DNA of 64,000 nt from JAJEAO01 sp963667635 (GCA_965232015.1 OZ246946.1:3720001-3784000); one strand, 5' to 3'. Counted from the stretch's first letter, positions 42,751 to 51,948 are shown. Notes: generated by a model not told the origin, from the sequence alone. Translations and numbers: made by a program.

Positions 42751-43836
42751 TCAGGCGGGGAGGTGTCGGAGGAGGGTCCGTCGGTAGGGGAAGAGTCCGG
42801 GGGCGCCTCCGGTGTGGAGGAAGACGACGGCGTCCGAAGCGCCGAAGAAGCCGGTCCCGATCAGGTCGAGGAGCCCGAGCAGGGCCTTTCCGGTGTACAC
42901 CGGATCGAGGAGCAGCCCCTCGGAACGCGCCGCCCGGACGATGACCCGGACCGTCTCCCGGTCCACCATCCCGTAGCCCTCGCCGTAGTACTCGTCCCGG
43001 AACACCAGATCGTCGGCATGGATCTCGACCGGGAGGCCGAGGGCGGCGACGGTCTCGCGGGCGATCCGGGCCACGGCGCGTTCCCCCTCCTTCCGGGGGA
43101 CGCCGTCGCTGATCCCGACGATCCGTACTCCGGGAGCGAGAGCGCGGGCGCCGACGAGGAGGCCTGCCTGCGTTCCGCCCGATCCGGAAGCGTGGACGAC
43201 GTGGGTGATGCGGACCCCGGCGGCGTCGGCCTGGTCGAGGAGCTCGGCGAACGCCCGGGCGTAGGCGATGGCGCCGAGCGGTCGGTCCATCGAGCCCCCG
43301 GTCGCGGAGCCGCCGACGGAGACGAGGTAGGGGTTGCGGCCGGCCGCGCGTTCGGCGGCGGCGATCCGGCGGGCCTCCGCCTCGCGGTCGCCTCCCGGCT
43401 CCACGACGTGGATCTCGGCGCCGAACAGGCGGTCGAGCAACAGGTTTCCGTCGGCGGGCTCCACCGACTGGTCCTCCCGCCGGGCGAGGGCGAGGATCGG
43501 CCGCATTCCCACCCGGCGGCAGCCGGCCGCGGTCATGCGGGCCCAGTTCGACTGGACCCCCGCCCAGGTGACGACGCTGTCGTGCCCGCGCGCCCTGGCG
43601 TCGGCGAGGATCAGATCCAGCTTCCGGGCCTTGTTGCCGCCGAGGGCCAACCCGGTCTGGTCGTCCCGCTTCACCAGCAGCCGGGGCCAGCCGGGACCAT
43701 CGGGGAGCGCCGCGAGCTCCTCCAGCGGGGTGGGCAGGTGGGTCAGCCCCGCCGAGGCGAAGCGCGCCACCGCCTCGTCGAAGTCCGCTCGGGGAACGCG
43801 CCCGCTTCCGTCGCGGGCGGCATCGCATCGCGCCAC
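42751..43836 (-). CDS. Cytosolic PLP enzyme of the ACC deaminase/D-cysteine desulfhydrase family
   Basis: A 361-residue paralogue of the protein at 36743-37891 without a signal peptide. It has the PLP lysine in GGNKARKLDLILAD, the ITWAGVQ-equivalent VVTWAGVQSNWARMTAAG, the glycine loop SVGGSATGGS and the end HTGGAPGLFPYR. Such enzymes deaminate ACC or release H2S and pyruvate from D-cysteine; which one applies here cannot be told. It is the first gene of the three-gene unit with the helicase, and its start lies 35 bases from repeat element E. Confidence 0.85.
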   Translation of the reverse strand: MARCDAARDGSGRVPRADFDEAVARFASAGLTHLPTPLEELAALPDGPGWPRLLVKRDDQTGLALGGNKARKLDLILADARARGHDSVVTWAGVQSNWARMTAAGCRRVGMRPILALARREDQSVEPADGNLLLDRLFGAEIHVVEPGGDREAEARRIAAAERAAGRNPYLVSVGGSATGGSMDRPLGAIAYARAFAELLDQADAAGVRITHVVHASGSGGTQAGLLVGARALAPGVRIVGISDGVPRKEGERAVARIARETVAALGLPVEIHADDLVFRDEYYGEGYGMVDRETVRVIVRAARSEGLLLDPVYTGKALLGLLDLIGTGFFGASDAVVFLHTGGAPGLFPYRRTLLRHLPA

Positions 43837-43871
43837 GGTCCCCGAGTGTACGGATTGCCGCCAGGCAATCA

Positions 43872-44093
43872 GGAGCGCCGGAGTCCACCAGTTCTCCCGG
43901 TGGGAGGCCGGCAGCGCGACTCTCTCAACCGGCGCCGCCCCGTCGGAGCGCCGGACTCCACCAGTTCTCCCGGTGGGGGCCCGGCATGAGACTGGAGTCT
44001 GGCGCTCATACCGCTACCATGGAACGCCGGACCGGGCCCCTACCGGGCCGGCGCCGGCCCCCCATCGGGAGAACTGGTGGAGTCCGGCGCTCC
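43872..44093. repeat. Composite palindromic element E related to family 1
   Basis: A 33-bp inverted repeat (43872-43904 with 44061-44093, 31 of 33 positions paired) begins GGAGCGCCGGAGTCCACCAG and contains the GTTCTCCCGGTGGG unit also found in family 1. A third partial copy, GGAGCGCCGGACTCCACCAG, lies near 43946. The outer ends differ from the CAGCCTGTGGA ends of elements A-D, so it shares the inner unit but not the termini. It fills the divergent gap before mccB; the mccB ATG lies 12 bases past the right end. Confidence 0.78.
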
Positions 44094-44105
44094 GGCGCTC
44101 CGGTA

Positions 44106-45713
44106 ATGCCCCGCATCCGATCCCGAATCCAGCCCGGCTCCGCGGAGTTCCGGGCCAACGAGGCGCACTGGCGAGCGCGCTGCGATGCGCTTCAGGACCG
44201 GCTCGCGACCGCGCGCCGCGGGGGCGGCGAGCGAGCCCGGGCCCGCCACGCCGGGCAGGGGAAGCGGTTCGTGCGCGAGCGCATCGAGCGTCTCGCCGAC
44301 CCCGGGACCCCGTTCCTCGAGATCGGGCCGTTCGCGTCGCTGGACTGCTACGAAGTCCCGACCCCCGCGGCCGGGCTGGTCGCGGGAGTGGCCTCGGTGG
44401 CGGGACGCCTGGTCATGGTGGTGGCGAACGACGCCACCGTGAAGGGGGGCGCCTACTTCCCGCTCACGGTGAAAAAGCACCTGCGGGCGCAGGAGATCGC
44501 CACCCGCTGCGAGCTGCCGTGCGTCTATCTCGTGGACAGCGGGGGCGCCTTCCTGCCCCTCCAGGCCGACGTGTTCCCCGACCGGGACCACTTCGGCCGC
44601 ATCTTCCGGAATCAGGCGGTGATGAGCGCCCGCGGGATCCCGCAGCTCGCCGCCGTCCTCGGCATGTGCACCGCCGGCGGCGCCTACGTCCCCGCCATGA
44701 GCGACGAGGCCGCCATCGTCGCCGGCACCGGGACCATCTTCCTCGGCGGGCCGCCGCTCGTGAAGGCGGCCACCGGCGAGGAGGTCAGCGCCGAGGAACT
44801 GGGCGGGGCGCGGATCCACACCGAGTCCTCCGGCGTCGCCGACCATCTGGCGAGAGACGACGACGAGGCGATCCGGATCCTGCGCGACGCGGTCGCCCGG
44901 CTTCCGGCGCGGACCGGCGGACCGCTCCAGACGCGCGAGCCGGAGCCGCCGGACTACCCGGAAGAGGAGATCCTCGGCGTCTGGCCGCGGGATCCGCGGG
45001 TGCGGACCGACATCCGCGAGACGCTGGCCCGGCTCCTCGACGGCAGCCGCCTCGACGAGTTCAAGGAGCGCTACGGAACGACGCTGGTGACCGGCTTCGC
45101 CCACATTGAGGGCATCGCGGTGGGGGTGGTGGCGAGCAACGGTGTGCTTTTTTCGGAGAGCGCGCTCAAGGGCGCCCACTTCATCCAGATCTGCTCCCGC
45201 GAGGGGTTGCCGCTGCTCTTCCTCCAGGACATCACCGGCTTCATGGTGGGCGCCCGATACGAGCGAGGCGGCATCGCCAAGGACGGGGCGAAGCTGGTGA
45301 ACGCGGTGGCCACCGCCGCCGTGCCGAAGGTCACGCTGATCGCCGGCGGCAGCTTCGGCGCCGGGAACTACGCGATGTGCGGGCGGGCCTTCGATCCCGC
45401 CTTCCTGTGGTCGTGGCCCTCGTCCCGGATCTCGGTCATGGGAGGCGAACAGGCGGCGTCGGTCCTGGTGCAGGTGAAGCGCGACCAGCGCGAGCGCGCC
45501 GGCGAGACCCTCTCGGACGCCGAGGCGGAGGCCATCGCCGCCCCGGTCCGGGCCAAGTACGAACTCGAAGGCCACCCGTTCTACGCCACCGCCCGGTTGT
45601 GGGACGACGGCATCGTGGACATGCGGACCACCCGGCGCACGCTCGCGCTGAGCCTCGCCGCCGCGATGAACGCCTCTCCCCGGAGCGCCCCGCACGGGAT
45701 CTTCCGGATGTAG
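44106..45713 (+). CDS. mccB: Acyl-CoA carboxylase carboxyltransferase subunit, methylcrotonyl-CoA type
   Basis: Transfers CO2 from carboxybiotin to an acyl-CoA, 535 residues. The crotonase-like N-domain has NDATVKGGAYFPLTVKKHLR, VDSGGAFLPLQ and GMCTAGGAYVPAMSDEA; the C-domain has QDITGFMVG, GGSFGAGNYAMCGRAFDP and the end SFGAxNY/APHGIFRM typical of 3-methylcrotonyl-CoA (or geranyl-CoA) carboxylases. ATG 44106 is used; the open frame upstream is translated repeat E. The next gene starts seven bases after its stop, so this is the head of a four-gene operon. Confidence 0.92.
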   Translation: MPRIRSRIQPGSAEFRANEAHWRARCDALQDRLATARRGGGERARARHAGQGKRFVRERIERLADPGTPFLEIGPFASLDCYEVPTPAAGLVAGVASVAGRLVMVVANDATVKGGAYFPLTVKKHLRAQEIATRCELPCVYLVDSGGAFLPLQADVFPDRDHFGRIFRNQAVMSARGIPQLAAVLGMCTAGGAYVPAMSDEAAIVAGTGTIFLGGPPLVKAATGEEVSAEELGGARIHTESSGVADHLARDDDEAIRILRDAVARLPARTGGPLQTREPEPPDYPEEEILGVWPRDPRVRTDIRETLARLLDGSRLDEFKERYGTTLVTGFAHIEGIAVGVVASNGVLFSESALKGAHFIQICSREGLPLLFLQDITGFMVGARYERGGIAKDGAKLVNAVATAAVPKVTLIAGGSFGAGNYAMCGRAFDPAFLWSWPSSRISVMGGEQAASVLVQVKRDQRERAGETLSDAEAEAIAAPVRAKYELEGHPFYATARLWDDGIVDMRTTRRTLALSLAAAMNASPRSAPHGIFRM

Positions 45714-45720
45714 CCGGGCC

Positions 45721-47613
45721 ATGGAAGGGATGGAGCGGGTCCGCGTCGGGAACGCGGGCGGCTACTGGGGCGACGACCCGGCGGCGCTCGGCCAGCAGGT
45801 GCTGGGGGAGGCGCCGCCCGCCTTCGTGACCGCGGACTTCCTCGCCGAGATCACGATGAGCATCCTGCAGAAGCAGCGCGCCCGGGATCCGGCGGCCGGC
45901 TACGCGCGGGACTTCGTGACCCAGGTGGCGCCGCTCCTCGGCGCGGTCCGCGAACGCGGGATCACCGTGATCGCGAACGCCGGGGGCGTGAATCCCGAGG
46001 GCTGCGCCCGAGCGGTTCTGGACGCGGCGCGCGCGGCCGGAGAGCCGCTCACGGTCGCCGTGGTGGACGGGGACGACCTCCTCGACCGCCTCGACGACCT
46101 GCTCGCGGACGGCGTCGGCTTCGACAACATGGAGACCGGCGAGCGGTTCGGGCCGCGCCGGGGGGAGGCGCTCTCGGCGAACGCCTATCTCGGCGCCGAG
46201 CCGGTCGTGCGCGCGCTGGCGCACCGCCCCGACATCGTCATCACCGGGCGGGTCACCGACACCGGAATCACGCTCGCCGCGCTCCGCCACGCGCTCTCGT
46301 GGTCGGCGAAGGACTGGGACCGGCTGGCCGCCGGGATCGTCGCCGGCCACCTGATCGAGTGCGGGGTCCAGGCGACCGGCGGCAACTTCACCGACTGGCG
46401 GCGCGTTCCCGGGCTGGCCCGCCAGGGCTTTCCGGTCGTGGAGGTCGAGTCCTCGGGGCGCTTCACGCTCACGAAGCAGCCGGGCACCGGAGGACTGGTG
46501 AACCCCGCCGTCGTCCGTGAGCAGCTCCTCTACGAGCTGGGCGATCCCGCCGCCTACCTGTGCCCGGACGCCTCGGTGGACTTCTCCGGCCTCTCGGTCG
46601 CCGCCGACGGGCCGGATCGGGTGGCCGTCTGCGGCGCCCGCGGCGGACCTCCGCCGCCGGACCTGAAGGTGAGCGCCTCGCTCGCGTCCGGCTTCGCCGT
46701 CCGGGGGAGCCTCGTCGTGGGCGGCCCCGATGTCCGGGCCAAGGCCCGGGCGCTCGAGGCCGCGTTCGCGCGCCGGCTCGCCGACGAATGCGCCGCCGCC
46801 GGGGTCGGCCCGGTGGAGGAGCTGCGCGTGGACTGCGTCGGGGACCAGGCGGCGCAGCGCGGCTTCGGCGGGGAGGCGCGGGAACCCTCCGAGGGGCTGG
46901 TGCGGTTCGCCGCCTTCGCCGGAAGCCGGGAGCCGCTGCTCGTTTTCCGCAAGCTGTTTTCCAGCCTGATCCTGAGCGGTCCGGCGGGCCTCGCGGTCAC
47001 CGGCGGCGCGCCCGTCGTGTCGCGCGTCGTCGGCTACTGGCCGGCGCTGGTCCCGCGGGACCTCGTCCCGGCCCGGGTGCGGGTGTTCCGGCGGTCGGCC
47101 GCCGGCGCGGTGGAGCGGATCGCCACCGAAGAGGTCCGTCCTTCCGGGCCGACGCGAACCCCGCCCGCCTCGACGATTCGCGGACGCCCCCCCGCCCTCC
47201 CGGTGGCGGCCGCGCCCGACGATCGGACCCGCCGGGCGCCGCTCGGGGCGGTGGCCCACGCCCGCGGGGGCGACAAGGGCGATGCCGCGAACATCGCGGT
47301 CATCGGCCGGAGCCCGGCGTGCTTCGAGTGGCTCCGAGGTCACCTCACCGCCGAGCGGGTCGCCGCGTGGGCCGGCGAAGTCGCGGACGGTCCGGTGACC
47401 CGCTACGAGCTGCCGGGCCTGCTCGCCCTCAACTTCGTCCTCGAACGCGCTCTCGGCGGCGGCGGCACCCGGAGCCTCCTCCTCGATCCGCAGGGGAAGA
47501 CGCTGGCGCAGGCTCTCCTCCGCCGCCCGGTCCCCATCCCGGCGGGCCTCCTGGCCACGATCCTTCCCGGAGACCGAGCCACATCCCCCGCCTACGCTCC
47601 CGACGACGGATGA
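45721..47613 (+). CDS. AtuA-like (DUF1446) protein with C-terminal ferredoxin-like domain
   Basis: A 630-residue protein. The N-terminal DUF1446/AtuA domain (about 1-450) starts RVGNAGGYWGDDP and has VITGRVTDTGITLA and ECGVQATGGNFTDW. After a Pro/Arg-rich linker a C-terminal domain (about 505-600) begins VAHARGGDKGDAANIAVIGR. Homologues sit in acyclic terpene (citronellol/geraniol) and leucine-type degradation clusters; their exact reaction is not settled. Here it lies between mccB and an enoyl-CoA hydratase, with the latter's ATG overlapping its stop (ATGA). Confidence 0.88.
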   Translation: MEGMERVRVGNAGGYWGDDPAALGQQVLGEAPPAFVTADFLAEITMSILQKQRARDPAAGYARDFVTQVAPLLGAVRERGITVIANAGGVNPEGCARAVLDAARAAGEPLTVAVVDGDDLLDRLDDLLADGVGFDNMETGERFGPRRGEALSANAYLGAEPVVRALAHRPDIVITGRVTDTGITLAALRHALSWSAKDWDRLAAGIVAGHLIECGVQATGGNFTDWRRVPGLARQGFPVVEVESSGRFTLTKQPGTGGLVNPAVVREQLLYELGDPAAYLCPDASVDFSGLSVAADGPDRVAVCGARGGPPPPDLKVSASLASGFAVRGSLVVGGPDVRAKARALEAAFARRLADECAAAGVGPVEELRVDCVGDQAAQRGFGGEAREPSEGLVRFAAFAGSREPLLVFRKLFSSLILSGPAGLAVTGGAPVVSRVVGYWPALVPRDLVPARVRVFRRSAAGAVERIATEEVRPSGPTRTPPASTIRGRPPALPVAAAPDDRTRRAPLGAVAHARGGDKGDAANIAVIGRSPACFEWLRGHLTAERVAAWAGEVADGPVTRYELPGLLALNFVLERALGGGGTRSLLLDPQGKTLAQALLRRPVPIPAGLLATILPGDRATSPAYAPDDG

Positions 47614-48449
47614 TGCGCTTCGATTCTCCCGGTGCCCACCTCGACCTCGTTCCCGGTCCGTACGGCGTCTGGCGGCTGATCCTCCGCCGCCCGGAGGCGC
47701 GCAACGCCCTCACCCCGGCGATGGTGGCGGGCATTCCCGACCTCCTCGACCGGCTCCTCGACCTCCCCGCGGAGGCCTGCCGACTCGTCGTGCTCGAAGG
47801 CGACGGGCCGGTCTTCTGCGCCGGGGCGGACCTCGCCGCGATGCGCGCCTCCGGACAGGCGGGCGAGGAGGCCAACCGGGAGGACGCCGCCCGTTTCGCC
47901 CGGCTGTTTCGCACCGTCGCCGCTTTTCCCGCCCCGGTGATCTCGGCGGTCCAGGGGGCGGCGATCGGGGGCGGCTTCGGTCTGGTCGTCGCCAGCGACT
48001 TTGCCCTCGCCGCCGCGGACGCCCGGTTCGGCACGCCCGAGGCGAGGCTCGGCCTCGTTCCCGCCGTCATCTCGCCCTACGTCGTGCGGCGGCTCGGGCC
48101 GGGAAGGGCGGGGCCGCTCCTCCTCGGCGGCGCCGTCTTCACCGGAGCGGAAGCGGAAGCGCGCGGCATCGTCCAACGCGCCGTCCCGGCGGAGGAATTC
48201 GCTGTTGCGCTCGCCGAGGTCGTCCGCGAGCACCTCGAGAGCGCCCCTCGCGGCGTCCGGGAGGCCAAGGCCCTCATGCTCCGGGAGGCGCCGCTGCCGT
48301 CGGCCGCGCTCGAGGAGCGGACCATCCGGACGATCGCCGCCGCCCGCGCCGGGGAGGAAGGGCAGGCGGGAACCGCGGCGTTCTTCGCTCGTGAGCCGCC
48401 GCCGTGGTCCCCCCGGGTCGCCGCCGCGCGGCCGGGACCGGACGCATGA
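47610..48449 (+). CDS. Enoyl-CoA hydratase/isomerase family protein (probable methylglutaconyl-CoA hydratase)
   Basis: Crotonase-fold enzyme, 279 residues. The oxyanion-hole segments are FCAGADLAAMR and AAIGGGFGLVVASDFALA, and the second catalytic Glu region is GTPEARLGLVPAVI. By position between carboxylase subunits it would hydrate the 3-methylglutaconyl-CoA or isohexenylglutaconyl-CoA made by the carboxylase. ATG 47610 overlaps the upstream stop, and its own stop overlaps the biotin-carboxylase start. Confidence 0.88.
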   Translation: MMRFDSPGAHLDLVPGPYGVWRLILRRPEARNALTPAMVAGIPDLLDRLLDLPAEACRLVVLEGDGPVFCAGADLAAMRASGQAGEEANREDAARFARLFRTVAAFPAPVISAVQGAAIGGGFGLVVASDFALAAADARFGTPEARLGLVPAVISPYVVRRLGPGRAGPLLLGGAVFTGAEAEARGIVQRAVPAEEFAVALAEVVREHLESAPRGVREAKALMLREAPLPSAALEERTIRTIAAARAGEEGQAGTAAFFAREPPPWSPRVAAARPGPDA

Positions 48450-50338
48450 ACTCGCCGCCGCGGCTCGTGATCGCGAACCGCGGCGAGATCGCCCGACGGG
48501 TGCTCCGCTCGGGACGCGAACGGGGGTTGCGGGTCGCGGTGATCTCGACCGCCGCGGACCGGGGGGCGCCGGTGCGCGCGGAGGCGGATCGGGTGCTCGA
48601 GGTCGAGGACTTCCTCGATCGGGACGCGGTGGTGGCGGCGGCGTCGGGGTGGCGCGCCGACCTCCTCCACCCGGGCTACGGCTTCCTCTCGGAGAATCCG
48701 GAGTTCGCCGCGGCCGTCGAGCGCGCCGGGATCGCTTTCTGCGGCCCGACCGCTGCTTCCATGCGGCGGCTCGGCGACAAGCGGGCGGCCCGTCGGCTCG
48801 CGATCTCGGCCGGGGTGCCGGTCATCCCCGGCGCCGACGCGGGCGCGCTGGGCGCCGAAGCGGACCCGGCCGCCGCGCTGGAGCGGTCCGGGATCGGCCT
48901 GCCGTGCGCGGTCAAGGCCTCCGCCGGCGGCGGCGGGATCGGCATCCGGGTGGTCGGGGACGCGACCGAGCTGCCGGAGGCCCTCGCCGCCGCCTCGGCC
49001 CAGGCGCGGGCGGCGTTCGGCGACGGGACGGTGTATCTGGAGCGCTGGCTCGACCGCGCCCGCCACGTCGAAGTCCAGGTGTTCGGCGACGGCGCCGGCG
49101 GGGGGATCCACCTCGGGGAGCGGGAGTGTTCGGCGCAGCGAAGGCGGCAGAAACTCCTCGAGTGGACCCCCGCCCTCGGGGTGAGTCCGCGGCTCCGCCG
49201 CCGGCTCGGGGAAGCCGCGCTCCGGCTGGTGGCCGCGAGCCGCTATCGCGGCGCGGGCACCGTGGAGTTCCTGATCGAGCCCGACGGCCGCTTCCACTTC
49301 CTCGAAGTGAACACCCGCCTCCAGGTGGAGCACCCGGTCACCGAAGCGGTGTACGACGTGGACCTGGTGGCGGCGCAGTTCGATCTGGCGCTGGGCGCGT
49401 GGCCGGAGACGCTGCCCGCCCCGACGGCCCCCGCCGACTTCGATCCGCTGAGGCCGTGCGGGGCCGCCATCGAGGCGCGGGTGATCGCGGAGTCTCCGCG
49501 CGCCGGCTTCGCCCCCAGCCCGGGGAAGATCCGGCGTTACCGACCCCCGGCGGGAGTGCGCGTGGACTCGGGCGTCGAAACCGGAAGCCCGGTCCCGGCG
49601 GGATTCGATTCGCTGCTGTTCAAGGCGATCGCCCACGCCGTGGATCTCCCCGAAGCGGCGGCGCGGCTCGGCAAGTCGCTCGCGGGGTCGGTGGTCCACG
49701 GCGTGGAGACGAATCTGTCGCTTCTCGTCGCCGTGCTCCGCCATCCCGATTTCCTCGCCGGCCGGATCCACACCGACTGGGTCGAGAGGCGGGTGACCGA
49801 GCTGGTGGACGACCCTTTTCCGGGATGGGCGGCGGAACGGCTCGCCGACCCCCGGGTGGCCCGAGCCGTGATCGAGACCGCGAGCGGCAGGTGGTCCGAC
49901 CCCGGCGCGGCGGTCTTCGGATCGGTCGGCGGCGCCTCCGACCCCTTTCCCCGGATCGAGCCGGGCAGCCGCCCGGGGGAGGCGGTCCTCCACGGGGACG
50001 AGCCGCTCGCCATCACCGCGACGGCGCCCGGCCCCGATGGAAGCGCCTGGTTTTCGGCCGCCGGGGGGACCCTCCGCCTCCGGCTCGGCGGCTCCCGGCG
50101 CGAGGCGGAGCGCACCTCCGGCGGCGCCGATGTCCGCGCGCCGCTCGCGGGGAGGCTCCTGACCGTCCGCAACGAGCCGGGAGTCGCGGTGGAGTCGGGA
50201 GAGGTCGTGGCCTCCATCGAGTCCATGAAGATGCACTGGGAGGTCCGCGCTCCCGCCCCGGGACGCCTCGGAGAGCCCGCCGCCGCCCCCGGGGACAGTG
50301 TCGAGGCCGGTCAGCTCCTTCTGCCGATACGAAGCTGA
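48446..50338 (+). CDS. mccA: Acyl-CoA carboxylase biotin carboxylase/biotin carrier subunit
   Basis: A 630-residue alpha subunit that carboxylates biotin with ATP and bicarbonate. The biotin carboxylase domain starts LVIANRGEIARRV, with the ATP-grasp loop KASAGGGGIGIRV and the active-site EVNTRLQVEHPVTE. The C-terminal biotinyl domain (about 560-630) carries the biotin lysine in ESMKMHW; most relatives have AMKM, so SMKM is a mild variant. It is the last gene of the operon with mccB. Leucine versus isoprenoid substrate cannot be decided without a dehydrogenase or lyase neighbour. Confidence 0.92.
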   Translation: MNSPPRLVIANRGEIARRVLRSGRERGLRVAVISTAADRGAPVRAEADRVLEVEDFLDRDAVVAAASGWRADLLHPGYGFLSENPEFAAAVERAGIAFCGPTAASMRRLGDKRAARRLAISAGVPVIPGADAGALGAEADPAAALERSGIGLPCAVKASAGGGGIGIRVVGDATELPEALAAASAQARAAFGDGTVYLERWLDRARHVEVQVFGDGAGGGIHLGERECSAQRRRQKLLEWTPALGVSPRLRRRLGEAALRLVAASRYRGAGTVEFLIEPDGRFHFLEVNTRLQVEHPVTEAVYDVDLVAAQFDLALGAWPETLPAPTAPADFDPLRPCGAAIEARVIAESPRAGFAPSPGKIRRYRPPAGVRVDSGVETGSPVPAGFDSLLFKAIAHAVDLPEAAARLGKSLAGSVVHGVETNLSLLVAVLRHPDFLAGRIHTDWVERRVTELVDDPFPGWAAERLADPRVARAVIETASGRWSDPGAAVFGSVGGASDPFPRIEPGSRPGEAVLHGDEPLAITATAPGPDGSAWFSAAGGTLRLRLGGSRREAERTSGGADVRAPLAGRLLTVRNEPGVAVESGEVVASIESMKMHWEVRAPAPGRLGEPAAAPGDSVEAGQLLLPIRS

Positions 50339-50564
50339 CGAAACCCGGCTCGGACTCGTCGCGCCCGCCTCGAGCGGTGAAGCGCATGGAACCGAGCGGC
50401 CGCCCCGCCGGGCGGAAGATGGGATCGGGTTCTTGCGGGACGCCCGCGACGTGACCCGGACCAGCGTTCGCGACCGCCCGGTCAGCAACATGCCGGACCG
50501 CCGGGAGAACGAGTAGAGAACGACGCTCCATGCTCTGGGCCGGCCGTACGATGGGGCCGGAATC

Positions 50565-51536
50565 GTGAAGTTATCCCGCGTTCTGCTCTGGGGGCTGCGA
50601 ACGCTGCTGCGCAGTCGCGGCGTGCGCCTTCCCCGGGTTCCCCGTCTGCCCCGTGTGCCCACGACCCCCGGTGGGCTGGTGAGGCGCATTGGCGTTCGAG
50701 CCGCACGGCGCGCCGTGCGCTCGGCGATCCGGGAGTCGAAGCCGGTCCCACCGTCCCCGGTGAGTGACACGCTGGACGGCGCGGATCCCGCTGTGGCGAG
50801 GGATTGGCCGGAAGGGGTGGACGCCACCCATGCGACCGATTCCGACCCCTACTTCGACACGATGGGCGAGATGTACGAAGCGATGGGTCAACGCCGCTTC
50901 GATCTCGCCGCCCGGCTCGTTCGCCGCAACGTCGAACAGTTGCCCGCGTTCGTGGGGGGGCTCCGGATGCCCGCGCCGGCGACCGCGTTCGAGACCGATA
51001 CCTCCGGGTTGACGATCGAGTGGTCCGGCGGTCCCTACGCGAACGACTGGATCTACGCGGCGGCGTTCGCCGAGGACGGTCGCTCCGTCTGGCTGGCCTC
51101 GTATTCGGGACGGCTCGTGTGCGTGAGTCCGTCGGGACGACCCGTGCACGAGTTTCGCGGGGGGCGTGGCGCGGGCGACATCCTGGAGCTCGGTCACACG
51201 ACCCTGGCGTCCCTCGGCGGACGGATGGTCGCGCTGAAGGGCCCGAGGTGCGCCGCTTCGCTCGAGATGCCCCGGAGGGGGCAGATCCTCGCCACGGACG
51301 CCGGTCTCCTGGTCCTCGATGCGAAGCGGCTCCGGTGGTTCGGCGTGGACGGACGCTTCCGCGGAGGCCTCCTGGCGAGCGCCCCCATCCGACGGATCCA
51401 CGAGGCCGGCAGGGCCATGATCGTCGAGACGCGCACCCGGAGGGCCCGAATCGCTGGCGCGCCGCCCTGGTGGGACGGACGCGGTCCGCCGTCCCCGGCC
51501 ATGGGGAGCAGGGAGTCACGCCGGGAGACAGAGTGA
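50565..51536 (+). CDS. Hypothetical protein with basic N-terminus and propeller-like repeats
   Basis: A 323-residue protein I do not recognise. The GTG start (50565) is used. The first 60 residues are very Arg-rich with alternating Pro (GVRLPRVPRLPRVPTTPGG). A short helical segment follows (about 95-125), and from residue 145 there are repeated short beta-like motifs (GGPYANDWIYAAAFAEDGRS, VWLASYSGRLVCVSPSGRPV) as in partial beta-propellers. The C-terminus is basic and not conserved-looking, and the gene may be truncated because a broken ATPase follows. No signal peptide is evident. Confidence 0.5.
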   Translation: MKLSRVLLWGLRTLLRSRGVRLPRVPRLPRVPTTPGGLVRRIGVRAARRAVRSAIRESKPVPPSPVSDTLDGADPAVARDWPEGVDATHATDSDPYFDTMGEMYEAMGQRRFDLAARLVRRNVEQLPAFVGGLRMPAPATAFETDTSGLTIEWSGGPYANDWIYAAAFAEDGRSVWLASYSGRLVCVSPSGRPVHEFRGGRGAGDILELGHTTLASLGGRMVALKGPRCAASLEMPRRGQILATDAGLLVLDAKRLRWFGVDGRFRGGLLASAPIRRIHEAGRAMIVETRTRRARIAGAPPWWDGRGPPSPAMGSRESRRETE

Positions 51537-51658
51537 TCCGGAGACCGATCGGAGCAGGCCCCTTCCAACCGTGGAGCTTGTCGAAGACGAGCGAGACGGA
51601 ATCATATTCCTCGAAAAGCCCTCGACAGATGGAGGATTTTCAAGGAACATAGACTCAC

Positions 51659-51925
51659 ATGTTGGTTCCCAGGCCGGGTTTCGTGCGCCGCATCGAGGAT
51701 TCCTTCCGGGTGCATCCGGCAGTGGCTCTGCTCGGTCCCCGTCAGTGCGGCAAGACGACGCTCGCCCGGCAGATCGCCGCCGCGGAGCCGAAGGCCCATG
51801 TCTTCGATCTCGAGCGCGAGGCTGATCTGCGTCGCCTGGCCAATCCCGAGATCACGCTCGCGCCTCTCACCGGCCTCGTCGTCATGGATGAGATCCAGCG
51901 TCGCCCCGAATTCGCCGCCGGGTGA
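51659..51925 (+). pseudogene. N-terminal fragment of a DUF4143-type AAA ATPase
   Basis: An 88-codon frame with Walker A LLGPRQCGKTTLA and a strand ending VVMDEIQRRPEF, which are the first fifth of the AAA/DUF4143 ATPases (about 380-420 residues). The rest, including the DUF4143 domain, is missing and the frame stops at 51925, just before the convergent DUF4097 gene. An AAGGAAC sequence lies upstream of the ATG. It reads as a decayed gene. Confidence 0.75.
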
Positions 51926-51948
51926 ACGCCCGGTCGGCGTCCGGTCGA

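Noticed and set aside
50013..50531. A 172-codon minus-strand frame at the end of mccA and in the following gap
   Set aside because: Antisense, Arg-rich and motif-free; it mostly overlaps the biotinyl domain of mccA. The gap 50339-50564 itself shows no gene.
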